Assembly (NCBI RefSeq): GCF_050279675.1
Contig: NZ_JBNNUK010000028.1
Location: forward strand, 1 to 34,456
Reading direction: 5' to 3'
DNA length: 34,456 bases
From: Viridibacillus sp050279675
GTDB taxonomy: Bacteria > Bacillota > Bacilli > Bacillales_A > Planococcaceae
The notes below the pieces were generated by a model. The model worked only from the letters and a program-made list of their open reading frames with translations, was not told where the DNA came from and made no database searches. Below are positions 1 through 6,359 of the stretch, piece by piece. Every line of letters starts with the position of its first letter. Position 1 is the stretch's first letter. The position numbers were made by a program, and so were the translations under genes.

Positions 1-66
1 AATATTCGAATTCATGGAACACTGGGCTATTTAACACCGGTGGAATTCAAGCAACAGTCCTTATAA
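1..66 (+). pseudogene. 3' end of IS3-family transposase OrfB (cut by window edge)
   Basis: The plus strand reads in frame from base 1 to a TAA at 64-66 and ends in RIHGTLGYLTPVEFKQQ. This is the usual C-terminus of IS3-family (IS150-like) OrfB integrases, after the last catalytic Glu. Only the last 21 codons lie in the window, so I cannot say whether the element is intact. The terminal repeat probably lies within about 70-100 and includes TGTCCAGTTTTGTGTTGACA. The element ends inside the tnpC remnant on the other strand. Confidence 0.8.
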
Positions 67-99
67 AAGTTGTCCAGTTTTGTGTTGACACACCACATT

Positions 100-276
100 T
101 ACATTATAAAGCCAAGACTTTGATACATTAGCTTCCTTGGAAACAGTATTAAAGTTAATCATTTTGCCCTCTAAGGACATTCTTGATATTACTTTTTCAA
201 CAGTTATCTTAGTTTTTTCACTTTTCTCTTTAGCCAATTGAACAAATTTATATGTATTACGTAGTTGTTTACTCAA
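100..276 (-). pseudogene. Tn554-type TnpC (DUF6262-like) N-terminal remnant, interrupted by IS3 element
   Basis: The minus strand encodes about 58 residues with the segments QLAKEKSEKTK, MINFNTVSKEANVSKSWLYN. This is the conserved N-terminal helix-turn-helix-like part of the DUF6262/TnpC accessory proteins of Tn554-type transposons. Homology stops after SWLYN, and the following codons down to position 61 come from the end of the IS3 element. The only start in frame is TTG at 276 without a good ribosome binding site, so the 5' end may also be lost. Tn554-type tnpA and tnpB are not found beside it, which marks this as a leftover of a transposon. The family call rests on remembered motifs. Confidence 0.65.
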
Positions 277-287
277 CTTAAAACAAT

Positions 288-835
288 CTAAATCATATAC
301 GTCTGCTGAACAAAATCATCGTAACCTTCTGTAGTAAGTGCTTATCTAAAAAAAACTCAACCTCCGATTTCCCAGAAAGTTGAGCGATTATATATGGTGA
401 GTTTAACCCGCGTCCAGAAACTCCAATACTCCAGCTTCTAGGCGTGTAGTTTGTTGTTATATCAACGTTTTACCCACTAGGGAGTATTACATATTTAAGA
501 ACTTGGTTCAAAGACCTTACTAAAACCATTGTATATCAATTTGTTATCAAATGGAATCGTTTCGTTAACAACTTCATTTGGTGTGGGTGTATCAGGTCAC
601 CTATATATATGAATATACTTTACCTCAATATCGGAACCCTCCCCCTATGCTCTACTCATCTCAAAGTAATAAACAAGATAAACACTTGGCTTATCTCGTT
701 TAATTATTTCAACTCAATAGTTGCTAGTGACTTAGATGGGATGTCATACATTAAGCAGTTTATATTTTTTACTTCGTTGATAATAAACTTTAATATGACT
801 ACATCTCTAGGGAAATGAGTAATTGACTTCGACAT
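288..835 (-). pseudogene. Decayed gene of unknown function, about 180 codons
   Basis: Minus-strand coding sequence can be followed from ATG at 835 (GGAAG eight bases upstream) to about 288 by switching frames. The first frame (MSKSITHFPRDVVILKFI...) stops at TAA 704-706. The next frame begins near 713, carries in-frame stops at 645-647 (TAG) and 597-599 (TGA), and ends at 495-497. A third frame from about 502 has a TAA at 470-472, then continues through YTPRSWSIGVSGRGLNSPYI. A likely further shift near 335 leads to EGYDDFVQQTYMI and a stop at 288-290. The pieces together look like one protein with at least five lesions. I do not recognise the family. Confidence 0.6.
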
Positions 836-872
836 AAAATGCTTCCGACTTATATATCGTTATTTTTAATTT

Positions 873-1031
873 TCACTTCTTATCACTCGATTTATTTTGT
901 TTATACTCTTTTACTTTTTCCAATAAGATTGATTTAAGCTTTCTTTTGATAACTTCTTCCTTTTTTATGTATTCAAACCTATACTTTTCAACTTCTTCAA
1001 TACCTTTAGATAAAGAGATAACTAGATTAGT
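873..1031 (-). pseudogene. C-terminal fragment of an unknown lysine/glutamate-rich protein
   Basis: An open minus-strand frame of 52 codons ends at TGA 873-875 and reads KGIEEVEKYRFEYIKKEE, then KRKLKSILLEKVKEYKQNKSS. It is highly charged and helix-forming, like the tail of a DNA-binding or transposon accessory protein. There is no start codon with a ribosome binding site, and the frame is closed by TGA at 1032-1034. It therefore looks like a gene tail cut off near 1.03 kb, where coding potential passes to the plus strand. Function unknown. Confidence 0.4.
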
Positions 1032-1350
1032 TCAACTGATTAATTATAAATTTGCTGGTAATGACTTTATAATTAATCAGTTATCAAAGAATGAATTAAT
1101 CAAAGCGTTGGATTTTATAACTAGAGCTTCTTATGAACTAACAAATAGAAAGGGGCTATTTGATAAATCTTCAAAGCATTATATACTAGGTAATTTATAC
1201 AAAGCCAAAAAAGGGTTAGACTCTCTCTCAAGAAAAGAGTTGTTTGTAGAGAAGAACTTATTTATTTATGCTGAATTTGATATTAGAAAAATGTTTATAG
1301 AATTTAAGTTCAAGGTGATTAAATTTATATCTTTCATAGTAAAAGAATGA
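967..1350 (+). CDS. Hypothetical protein, possibly 5'-truncated
   Basis: This plus-strand frame ends at TGA 1348-1350 and gives 127 residues from ATG 967; TTG 946 is an alternative. From about residue 22 it looks coding: Lys-rich and helical, with segments LSKNELIKALDFITRASYEL and LGNLYKAKKGLDSLSRKEL. The first 20 or so residues overlap the opposed fragment at 873-1031 and look less coding. No ribosome binding site is seen near either start. The original N-terminus may have been lost at a breakpoint near 1.03 kb. I do not recognise the family. Confidence 0.4.
   Translation: MYSNLYFSTSSIPLDKEITRLVQLINYKFAGNDFIINQLSKNELIKALDFITRASYELTNRKGLFDKSSKHYILGNLYKAKKGLDSLSRKELFVEKNLFIYAEFDIRKMFIEFKFKVIKFISFIVKE
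1036..1080. repeat. Perfect 15-bp inverted repeat inside an ORF
   Basis: CTGATTAATTATAAA at 1036-1050 is exactly inverted at 1066-1080 around a 15-base spacer. It lies at the apparent breakpoint between the minus-strand fragment and the plus-strand ORF. There is no adjoining T tract, so it is not an obvious terminator. Confidence 0.8.
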
Positions 1351-1365
1351 TTTTACACTTTTTGA

Positions 1366-1391
1366 ACAAAAAGAGAGCCCTTATAGCTCTC
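1366..1391 (-). terminator. Intrinsic terminator after the YkvA-like gene
   Basis: On the minus strand a GAGAGC/GCTCTC stem (1386-1391 with 1373-1378) with a 7-base loop runs into a T tract. It lies 17 bases past the stop codon of the YkvA-like gene. Confidence 0.7.
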
Positions 1392-1407
1392 AATTTCAAA
1401 ATTACTA

Positions 1408-1875
1408 TCATAATTTATCATCTATATCAGATGTATCAACATCATCTCCAAACCAATCTTTTAACTTATCTTTTGCTTGATTTTTTATATCTTCATCAAT
1501 GTACATAGCCACTTGAACTAATGCTGCCATAACGAGAGTTAAATCATCTACATAACCTACTCCCAAAGCAACATCTGGAATTAAATCTATTGGAAGTATA
1601 AAGTATCCTAATGCCCCCGCTATTGTAGCTTTTACTTTCAAAGGTACCTCGGGTTTCTGCAATGTAAAATAAAGAATTAGAACAGCATATATAACGGAGG
1701 AGCCAGCTCTCTTAGAGATCTTTCGGATTTTTCCCCATAACTTATCATCCGAATAATACTTTCTATGTTTTCTAATATCTTTTACTTCTATATTTTCTGC
1801 TTCTGCCTTATGAAAATTCCAATTATTAATTTTCACACTTCTCATGTAATTACGCATAAAAAAAGATATAAACAT
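1408..1875 (-). CDS. YkvA-family (DUF1232) membrane protein
   Basis: This is a small predicted membrane protein of 155 residues from the first ATG; later ATGs at codons 7 and 11 are alternatives, and no start has a strong ribosome binding site. The middle holds a hydrophobic segment (SVIYAVLILYFTL), then VKATIAGALGYFILPIDLIP followed by GVGYVDDLTLV. The LPIDLIPD motif followed by a YVDD motif is the signature of the YkvA/DUF1232 family. The C-terminus is acidic and Lys-rich. The function of this family is not established. The gene is flanked by decayed sequence on both sides but appears intact and has its own terminator. Confidence 0.75.
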   Translation of the reverse strand: MFISFFMRNYMRSVKINNWNFHKAEAENIEVKDIRKHRKYYSDDKLWGKIRKISKRAGSSVIYAVLILYFTLQKPEVPLKVKATIAGALGYFILPIDLIPDVALGVGYVDDLTLVMAALVQVAMYIDEDIKNQAKDKLKDWFGDDVDTSDIDDKL

Positions 1876-2142
1876 ATAATTTATATAACTTCTTTCAAAG
1901 AGTTTCGCTTAGGTATGCTACAACTTAAGAGAAAACCCTTTGATTGATTTGTTGTTTTCAAATTAGTGATTCCAATATGTTTATGCTTCACTAGGTTGTT
2001 CTCGTATCGCTTCATTTTCCTTTTGGTGTGAGTGTAGTAGGTAGCTTCAACTCTTCATCAATTATCATCAAAATCTCGGAAAAGACCCCCTAGCTGAATC
2101 ATGCTCTGCAATCATCTTAATCCTACATTTCTATCAATAGGA

Positions 2143-2168
2143 AAGGAGTAGTTAATAAAACTACTCCC
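2143..2168 (-). terminator. Hairpin downstream of helicase remnant
   Basis: A 9-bp stem GGAGTAGTT/AACTACTCC (2159-2167 with 2145-2153) is followed on the minus strand by TTTCC. The T tract is short, so it may be a weak terminator. It lies just past the stop of the 2188-2688 frame. The rest of 1876-2140 shows no gene that I can support. Confidence 0.5.
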
Positions 2169-2187
2169 CCATTACACTAACCTATTA

Positions 2188-2790
2188 TTACGTTCTTTTT
2201 ACATTTGTTGAATAATAGCTTATAAAATTCTCCTCATCCAAGTGATATTTAATTAATAATGCATTTAGTTCGTTATCTAACCACATGTTAGGTGCCTTAC
2301 AAGATAACTCTTCACAAATCCCTCTCAAATTTATTTTAAGAGATTCCAATTTACTTTGCTCTATTACCACAAACTCTTCATTAGCATATGCATTACTTTC
2401 CAAAAATGCACTTCTATGTAGCATAACAGGTTTTAATCGTTCTTCCTCAGCGTATCTTTCTTTATACCATCTAACTGAAGATGACATTTGTTCAGTTTCA
2501 TCCCTTGAAATATTATTAATACTGTTATTCTTACACTCTATAACTAAATCAAAGTTATCCATTCTCCAAAAGTTATCCGGTCCATCATTTGTTCCCATGT
2601 CTGGTTGTGTAGATTCAAAGCCCAAAAATTCACCTAGCTGTTGAACAGCTTTCTCACCTTCTACTATGCTGTATTTAATACCTAGCAACCTCTGTGAGAG
2701 GAGTTTCTAATTTCCTAATAGGATTATAACAATTGATTACATTATCTTTAAAACAGCTCAAAACTATAATGTAATTCTTCCTGGTTTTTT
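2188..2790 (-). pseudogene. C-terminal remnant of a helicase-like protein with a PD-(D/E)xK-like domain
   Basis: The main frame (2188 to about 2690) reads VEGEKAVQQLGEFLGFES, then GPDNFWRMDNFDLVIECKNN, then DETEQMSSSVRWYKERY. The D...ECK pattern resembles a PD-(D/E)xK nuclease core, and this arrangement recalls the C-terminal domain of some large DEAD/DEAH helicases. The frame begins only at a poor TTG. A second minus-strand frame from about 2790 to a stop at 2675-2677 encodes IRKLETPLTEVARY, which would join well to YSIVEGEKAV. A frameshift at about 2675-2695 therefore seems likely. Motor domains are absent, so this is a tail left by a deletion. The helicase link is from memory of family layout. 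Confidence 0.55.
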
Positions 2791-2918
2791 ACTATCTCCT
2801 AATATAACGAGGAAGTTTCAGGAAATAATAAAGCTATACTAATAATGATACTCTTTTGTAAAAAATTTAATTTGATTAACCTGCAAACAATTCCTATTAT
2901 TTTTGATTTTTCTATGAT

Positions 2919-3896
2919 TTAGATATTTAGATTATTTAATGGTGAATGTCGTTGATACTTCTTCCCAATCTCCTTATCTGTAAAGTCCAAATAAGCCTTC
3001 TGTGTCACTTCCACGGACGAATGGCCAAGCAAACGACTTAATGTAACAAAGTCACCGTTCCCTTCAATTAGATAATATTTTGCAAAGTTGTTTCTCAATA
3101 AATGTGGAAATACTTCTAATCCAACACTTTTCCCTGCATTTCGTACTGAGAGCTTAAAATTATTAACTTCTAGTTGCGTACCTCTGACAGTTGGGAAAAT
3201 ATAAGGACTATCTGAAAATCTATCTTTATATTGCAACCATCTTCGTAAATCAGTAGACATCTTATGACCAAAAAATACATAACGCTCTTTCCCATTTTTT
3301 GTATCCCTTACTAAAATCGATTTAGAACGAAAATCAATATCTTCAGGCTTCAATCCACAGCATTCTCCTGCCCTGATTCCACTATCCAAAATTAAACGAC
3401 ACTGTAACCATGTTCTATATTCATGAAACTTAGTTAAATCAAAAGAATGAAAAAGTAATTTTAATTCATCTGGAGTTAACAATTGTTTTTGTCGACGTTT
3501 CGGTTTAATTTTCTCAATCGTATCCATAGGGTTTTCCTTTATCTCACGTTCGCCTTTAAGAAAGTTGAAAAACACTTTGATGTTACGAGTGTAGTTTGCA
3601 ATGGTTGTATCAGAAATATCTTTCTTATAATCCTCCCTACGATCAGGATAGTTCACTTTCAACCCTTTGTCCGAACTTGCGACAGTATATTTACCTCGCG
3701 CTCTCAAATATCGAATGTATAAGCGAATATGTGATGATTTAACTTTGCTTGCATCTGTTATACCTAATTCAACATCTAAATACTTAGCAAATAACCTTAA
3801 TGTCTGATCATAACTTTTAAGTGTTTTCTTTGATAAATGCTTTGCATCGCAATGCAACATAAATGAATCCAATTGTAAATCGAACTCTTTACGCAT
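2919..3896 (-). CDS. Tyrosine recombinase / site-specific integrase (XerC/D-like)
   Basis: This 325-residue protein would cut and rejoin DNA through a 3'-phosphotyrosine. Residues about 1-115 form an N-terminal SAM-like DNA-binding domain (LSKKTLKSYDQTLRLFAKYL). The catalytic domain follows, with Arg175 (DSGIRAGE), Lys in TKNGKER near 200, His265-x-x-Arg268 (FPHLLRNN), His292 (LLGHSS) and Tyr302 (KAYLDF), so the active-site set is complete. ATG 3896 has AGGAGGTG eight bases upstream. It lies between mobile-element debris and spo0A, suggesting an integrase of a former integrated element. No excisionase or attachment site was recognised nearby. Confidence 0.85.
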   Translation of the reverse strand: MRKEFDLQLDSFMLHCDAKHLSKKTLKSYDQTLRLFAKYLDVELGITDASKVKSSHIRLYIRYLRARGKYTVASSDKGLKVNYPDRREDYKKDISDTTIANYTRNIKVFFNFLKGEREIKENPMDTIEKIKPKRRQKQLLTPDELKLLFHSFDLTKFHEYRTWLQCRLILDSGIRAGECCGLKPEDIDFRSKSILVRDTKNGKERYVFFGHKMSTDLRRWLQYKDRFSDSPYIFPTVRGTQLEVNNFKLSVRNAGKSVGLEVFPHLLRNNFAKYYLIEGNGDFVTLSRLLGHSSVEVTQKAYLDFTDKEIGKKYQRHSPLNNLNI

Positions 3897-4081
3897 AAAA
3901 AATACACCTCCTGGTCTAATGAGATATACTCAATAAACCTAGAGATGCATCTTTTATAGGAATATATTTAGTTAATTATTGGTTCAATTAGGTAGTTTAT
4001 CTGTGAATAATTATGAATAATTTCGAAGTCTGACAACTGATAACTACCTTAAAACCCAGATTTATCAACGTCCTAACCCTT

Positions 4082-4873
4082 TCAGCTAGCAACCGTTTCA
4101 ATACGAATTTTATCGGCAATCATGGCGATGAATTCGCTATTAGTTGGTTTGCTCTTTAAGTGATGGACAGTATAACCGAACATTTTCGAAATAGATTCAT
4201 AGTTTCCTCTATTCCAAGCGACTTCAATGGCATGGCGAATCGCACGTTCAACACGTGATGACGTTGTATCGAATTTTTTCGCTATATCTGGATATAAAAT
4301 CTTCGTAATAGAACCAAGTAATTCAACATCCATATATACCATTTGAATAGCTTCACGTAAGTATGCGTACCCTTTAATATGAGCTGGCACACCGATTTCT
4401 TTTATAATACCTGTAATCGTTGCATCAAGTTGACGTTGATCCATTTGCTGTGGCTGTGAGCTTTGCAAAACACTTACACGTTTTGTTTTTTCTGTTTTAT
4501 GGCCCGCACATTGTAAAATTTTCGAAACAAGACGATCAAATTCAAAAGGTTTTAACATGAAGTACGATGCTCCTAAGTCCACTGCTTGTTTCATTACATC
4601 TTCTTGGCCAAATGCCGTTAGCATAATCACTTGAACATCATTATAAATTTCGTTTTCATGCATAACTTCCAAAACCGCTAAACCATCCAGGTGAGGCATG
4701 ATAATATCTAATAATAGAACATCTGGTACTTGTTCCTCTAACATTTTCAAACAAAGTTTGCCGTTAGGGGCCGTTCCGATGACTTCAATTTCTGGGCTAT
4801 TTTGTAGATACATCTCTAATGTACGAACTAGTTCCCGATTATCATCTGCAATTGCAACTTTTACTTTTCGCAT
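4082..4873 (-). CDS. spo0A: Sporulation master response regulator Spo0A
   Basis: Spo0A receives phosphate from the sporulation phosphorelay and activates or represses stage 0-II genes by binding 0A boxes. The 263-residue protein has an N-terminal receiver domain with Asp10/Asp11, phospho-acceptor Asp56 (LLLDIIMP), Thr86 and Lys108 (LKPFEF). A linker follows, then the C-terminal Spo0A DNA-binding domain (AIRHAIEVAWNRGNYESISK, VHHLKSKPTNSEFIAMIADK). AAAGGAGG precedes ATG 4873. The gene is the last of the conserved block and follows spoIVB, as in B. subtilis. Its 350-bp upstream region contains the promoter and operator elements listed separately. No clear terminator is seen downstream before the integrase promoter region. 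Confidence 0.98.
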   Translation of the reverse strand: MRKVKVAIADDNRELVRTLEMYLQNSPEIEVIGTAPNGKLCLKMLEEQVPDVLLLDIIMPHLDGLAVLEVMHENEIYNDVQVIMLTAFGQEDVMKQAVDLGASYFMLKPFEFDRLVSKILQCAGHKTEKTKRVSVLQSSQPQQMDQRQLDATITGIIKEIGVPAHIKGYAYLREAIQMVYMDVELLGSITKILYPDIAKKFDTTSSRVERAIRHAIEVAWNRGNYESISKMFGYTVHHLKSKPTNSEFIAMIADKIRIETVAS

Positions 4874-4966
4874 TATTATTTTCCTCCTTTGTGCTTGCGC
4901 TTCCGTTAAACACGATCAAAACCGACAAGACGAATTAAAGTAAACTCGTTTTTGATACAAAGTGGA

Positions 4967-4995
4967 TAATTCGACTTTTTTGCAAGAATACCTTT
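4967..4995 (-). promoter_or_regulatory. Candidate sigma-H promoter of spo0A
   Basis: On the minus strand AAAGGTATT (4987-4995) resembles the sigma-H -35 RWAGGAWWT, and CGAATTA (4967-4973) resembles its -10 NGAAT with about 13 bases between. This would match the sporulation promoter Ps known for spo0A in B. subtilis. An imperfect 0A box (AGTCGAA) overlaps the -10. Confidence 0.5.
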
Positions 4996-5039
4996 TATTC
5001 TTAAAAAAATAAGTATGTAGACATAGAGATACTATGTAT

Positions 5040-5076
5040 TTCGACAGTATTCATTCATTATAAACAATTTGTCGAT
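5040..5076 (-). promoter_or_regulatory. 0A boxes upstream of spo0A
   Basis: A perfect TGTCGAA lies on the minus strand at 5040-5046, just downstream of the sigma-A-like -10. TGTCGAT on the plus strand at 5070-5076 falls within that promoter's spacer. Their placement fits the known autoregulation of spo0A by its product. Confidence 0.6.
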
Positions 5077-5086
5077 TATTTGTCAC
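5057..5086 (-). promoter_or_regulatory. Candidate sigma-A (vegetative) promoter of spo0A
   Basis: Minus-strand GTGACA (5081-5086) and TATAAT (5057-5062) are 18 bases apart, close to the sigma-A consensus. This would be the vegetative promoter Pv, upstream of the sigma-H-like one. Confidence 0.6.
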
Positions 5087-5159
5087 TTTTATTGTAACAA
5101 AAGTAACAGAGAAAAAGAATGCTTTTTATCACATATTCTTTCCAATACAAACATTTTCA

Positions 5160-5191
5160 GAAAAAAGCTGCACCAACTTCTTAGGTGCAGC
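5160..5191 (-). terminator. Intrinsic terminator after spoIVB
   Basis: GCTGCACC/GGTGCAGC stem (5184-5191 with 5167-5174), 9-base loop, then TTTTTT on the minus strand. It separates spoIVB from the spo0A promoters. Confidence 0.85.
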
Positions 5192-5224
5192 GTAAGTTTA
5201 ATGGATATATAAAAACACATTCCT

Positions 5225-6181
5225 TTAAGCTGGTTGCTTTTTCAACATCTCTGTTAGAGGAATAGCTGCTCCCTTTTCGGGACTTTCTATATACATATGT
5301 GTGACAGCTCCTACAAATCGGCCGTTTTGTATAATTGGGCTTCCGCTCATACCTTGTAAAATGCCTCCGGTTTTCTGTTTCAACTGCGCATCTGTCACTT
5401 CAAATTGCAATGTTTTGTCATCTACTTTGGTAATTTTAACATCAAATGCCTCTACTTTTTTCCCTTCAATAGTCGTAAGCAACTGTGCCTTACCAACTCT
5501 AATTTCAGAAGGTTGCATGATTTCCATAGGTTTAGGTAAACCTTGTTCTAAAGTATTCGACCATTTTCCAAATATACCGTACACATTATTTTCGGCAATA
5601 CTTCCTAACTGTCCAGCATTATGTTCAATTGATGAAATTTTATAACCTGGTTCTCCAGGTACACTCTTTTTTATTTGTTCGATGGATGCATAGAAAATGG
5701 ATCCGGACGAAAAGTTAGGTGGTGCTGAAACAACTGAGTCGATAATTTGATGACCTAATGCTCCATATTCCTTTGTTTCTGGGTCAATAAAGGTTAATGT
5801 ACCAATACCGTCAGTCTGATCTCTAAAGAAAGATAACATCGGTTCAAGCTCTTCCTTCATGATCTTAATATGTTGAGTTTTATGCTGACGTCTTAGCTTC
5901 ACATCCATTAATTTACCTGAAGAACTGACAAATAGGGATTTAACTTCTTCAAGTGTTTTAACTTGTTGAGAATTGATGGCCTGAATAGTATCTCCCGCTT
6001 TCAGCCAAATGCCGTTCTTAAGGAGAACATCATTTGTTAAATAGACATTTTGAAGCTGAAGTTCTACACCTATTGAATGTCCCATCGGAATTAAGCTTTT
6101 GGCAGAAACACCAAATGGTAGTAGCAAAATGGCAAATAATAATGCGACAAACTGCATGACATAACGCATTTGATTTTTCAT
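5225..6181 (-). CDS. spoIVB: SpoIVB serine peptidase (S55), short form
   Basis: SpoIVB is secreted from the forespore into the intermembrane space and triggers pro-sigma-K processing by cleaving SpoIVFA. The 318-residue protein starts with a signal/anchor segment (residues about 6-27), then a PDZ domain (about 30-110). The S55 peptidase domain has His144 (GALGHQI), Asp264 (EVTDAQ) and Ser279 (GMSGSP), with spacing that fits the B. subtilis triad. It is about 100 residues shorter than B. subtilis SpoIVB (about 425). The region between the signal segment and LIPMGHSIGV is nearly absent, and the C-terminus (AAIPLTEMLKKQPA) also differs. AGGAGGTG precedes ATG 6181. It lies between recN and spo0A as expected. 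Confidence 0.93.
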   Translation of the reverse strand: MKNQMRYVMQFVALLFAILLLPFGVSAKSLIPMGHSIGVELQLQNVYLTNDVLLKNGIWLKAGDTIQAINSQQVKTLEEVKSLFVSSSGKLMDVKLRRQHKTQHIKIMKEELEPMLSFFRDQTDGIGTLTFIDPETKEYGALGHQIIDSVVSAPPNFSSGSIFYASIEQIKKSVPGEPGYKISSIEHNAGQLGSIAENNVYGIFGKWSNTLEQGLPKPMEIMQPSEIRVGKAQLLTTIEGKKVEAFDVKITKVDDKTLQFEVTDAQLKQKTGGILQGMSGSPIIQNGRFVGAVTHMYIESPEKGAAIPLTEMLKKQPA

Positions 6182-6317
6182 TTTTCACCTCCTCATCGTC
6201 CTTTTACTATGGCTTTGTTTTAGCATGTTATGTACGGTAAATATTTGAGTTGAATTGGATGATTGGAGAAGGTGGAAGGTTTTACATTTAAGTTTTAAAA
6301 AAAACAATACATACGTA

Positions 6318-6356
6318 AAAAACTGCCCGCCCAATTGGCTGGGACAGACAGTTTCT
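6318..6356 (-). terminator. Intrinsic terminator after recN
   Basis: A long minus-strand stem (AACTGTCTGTCCC with GGGCGGGCAGTT, some G-U pairs) around AGCCAATT ends in a T tract, directly after the recN stop. Confidence 0.8.
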
Positions 6357-6359
6357 TAA

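Noticed and set aside
609..818. Plus-strand open frame of 69 codons
   Set aside because: It is antisense to the decayed minus-strand gene at 288-835, has no ribosome binding site, and lacks coding character.
3897..4081. Attachment site at the spo0A 3' end for the nearby recombinase
   Set aside because: I searched by eye for a direct repeat of the spo0A 3' end elsewhere in the window and saw none.
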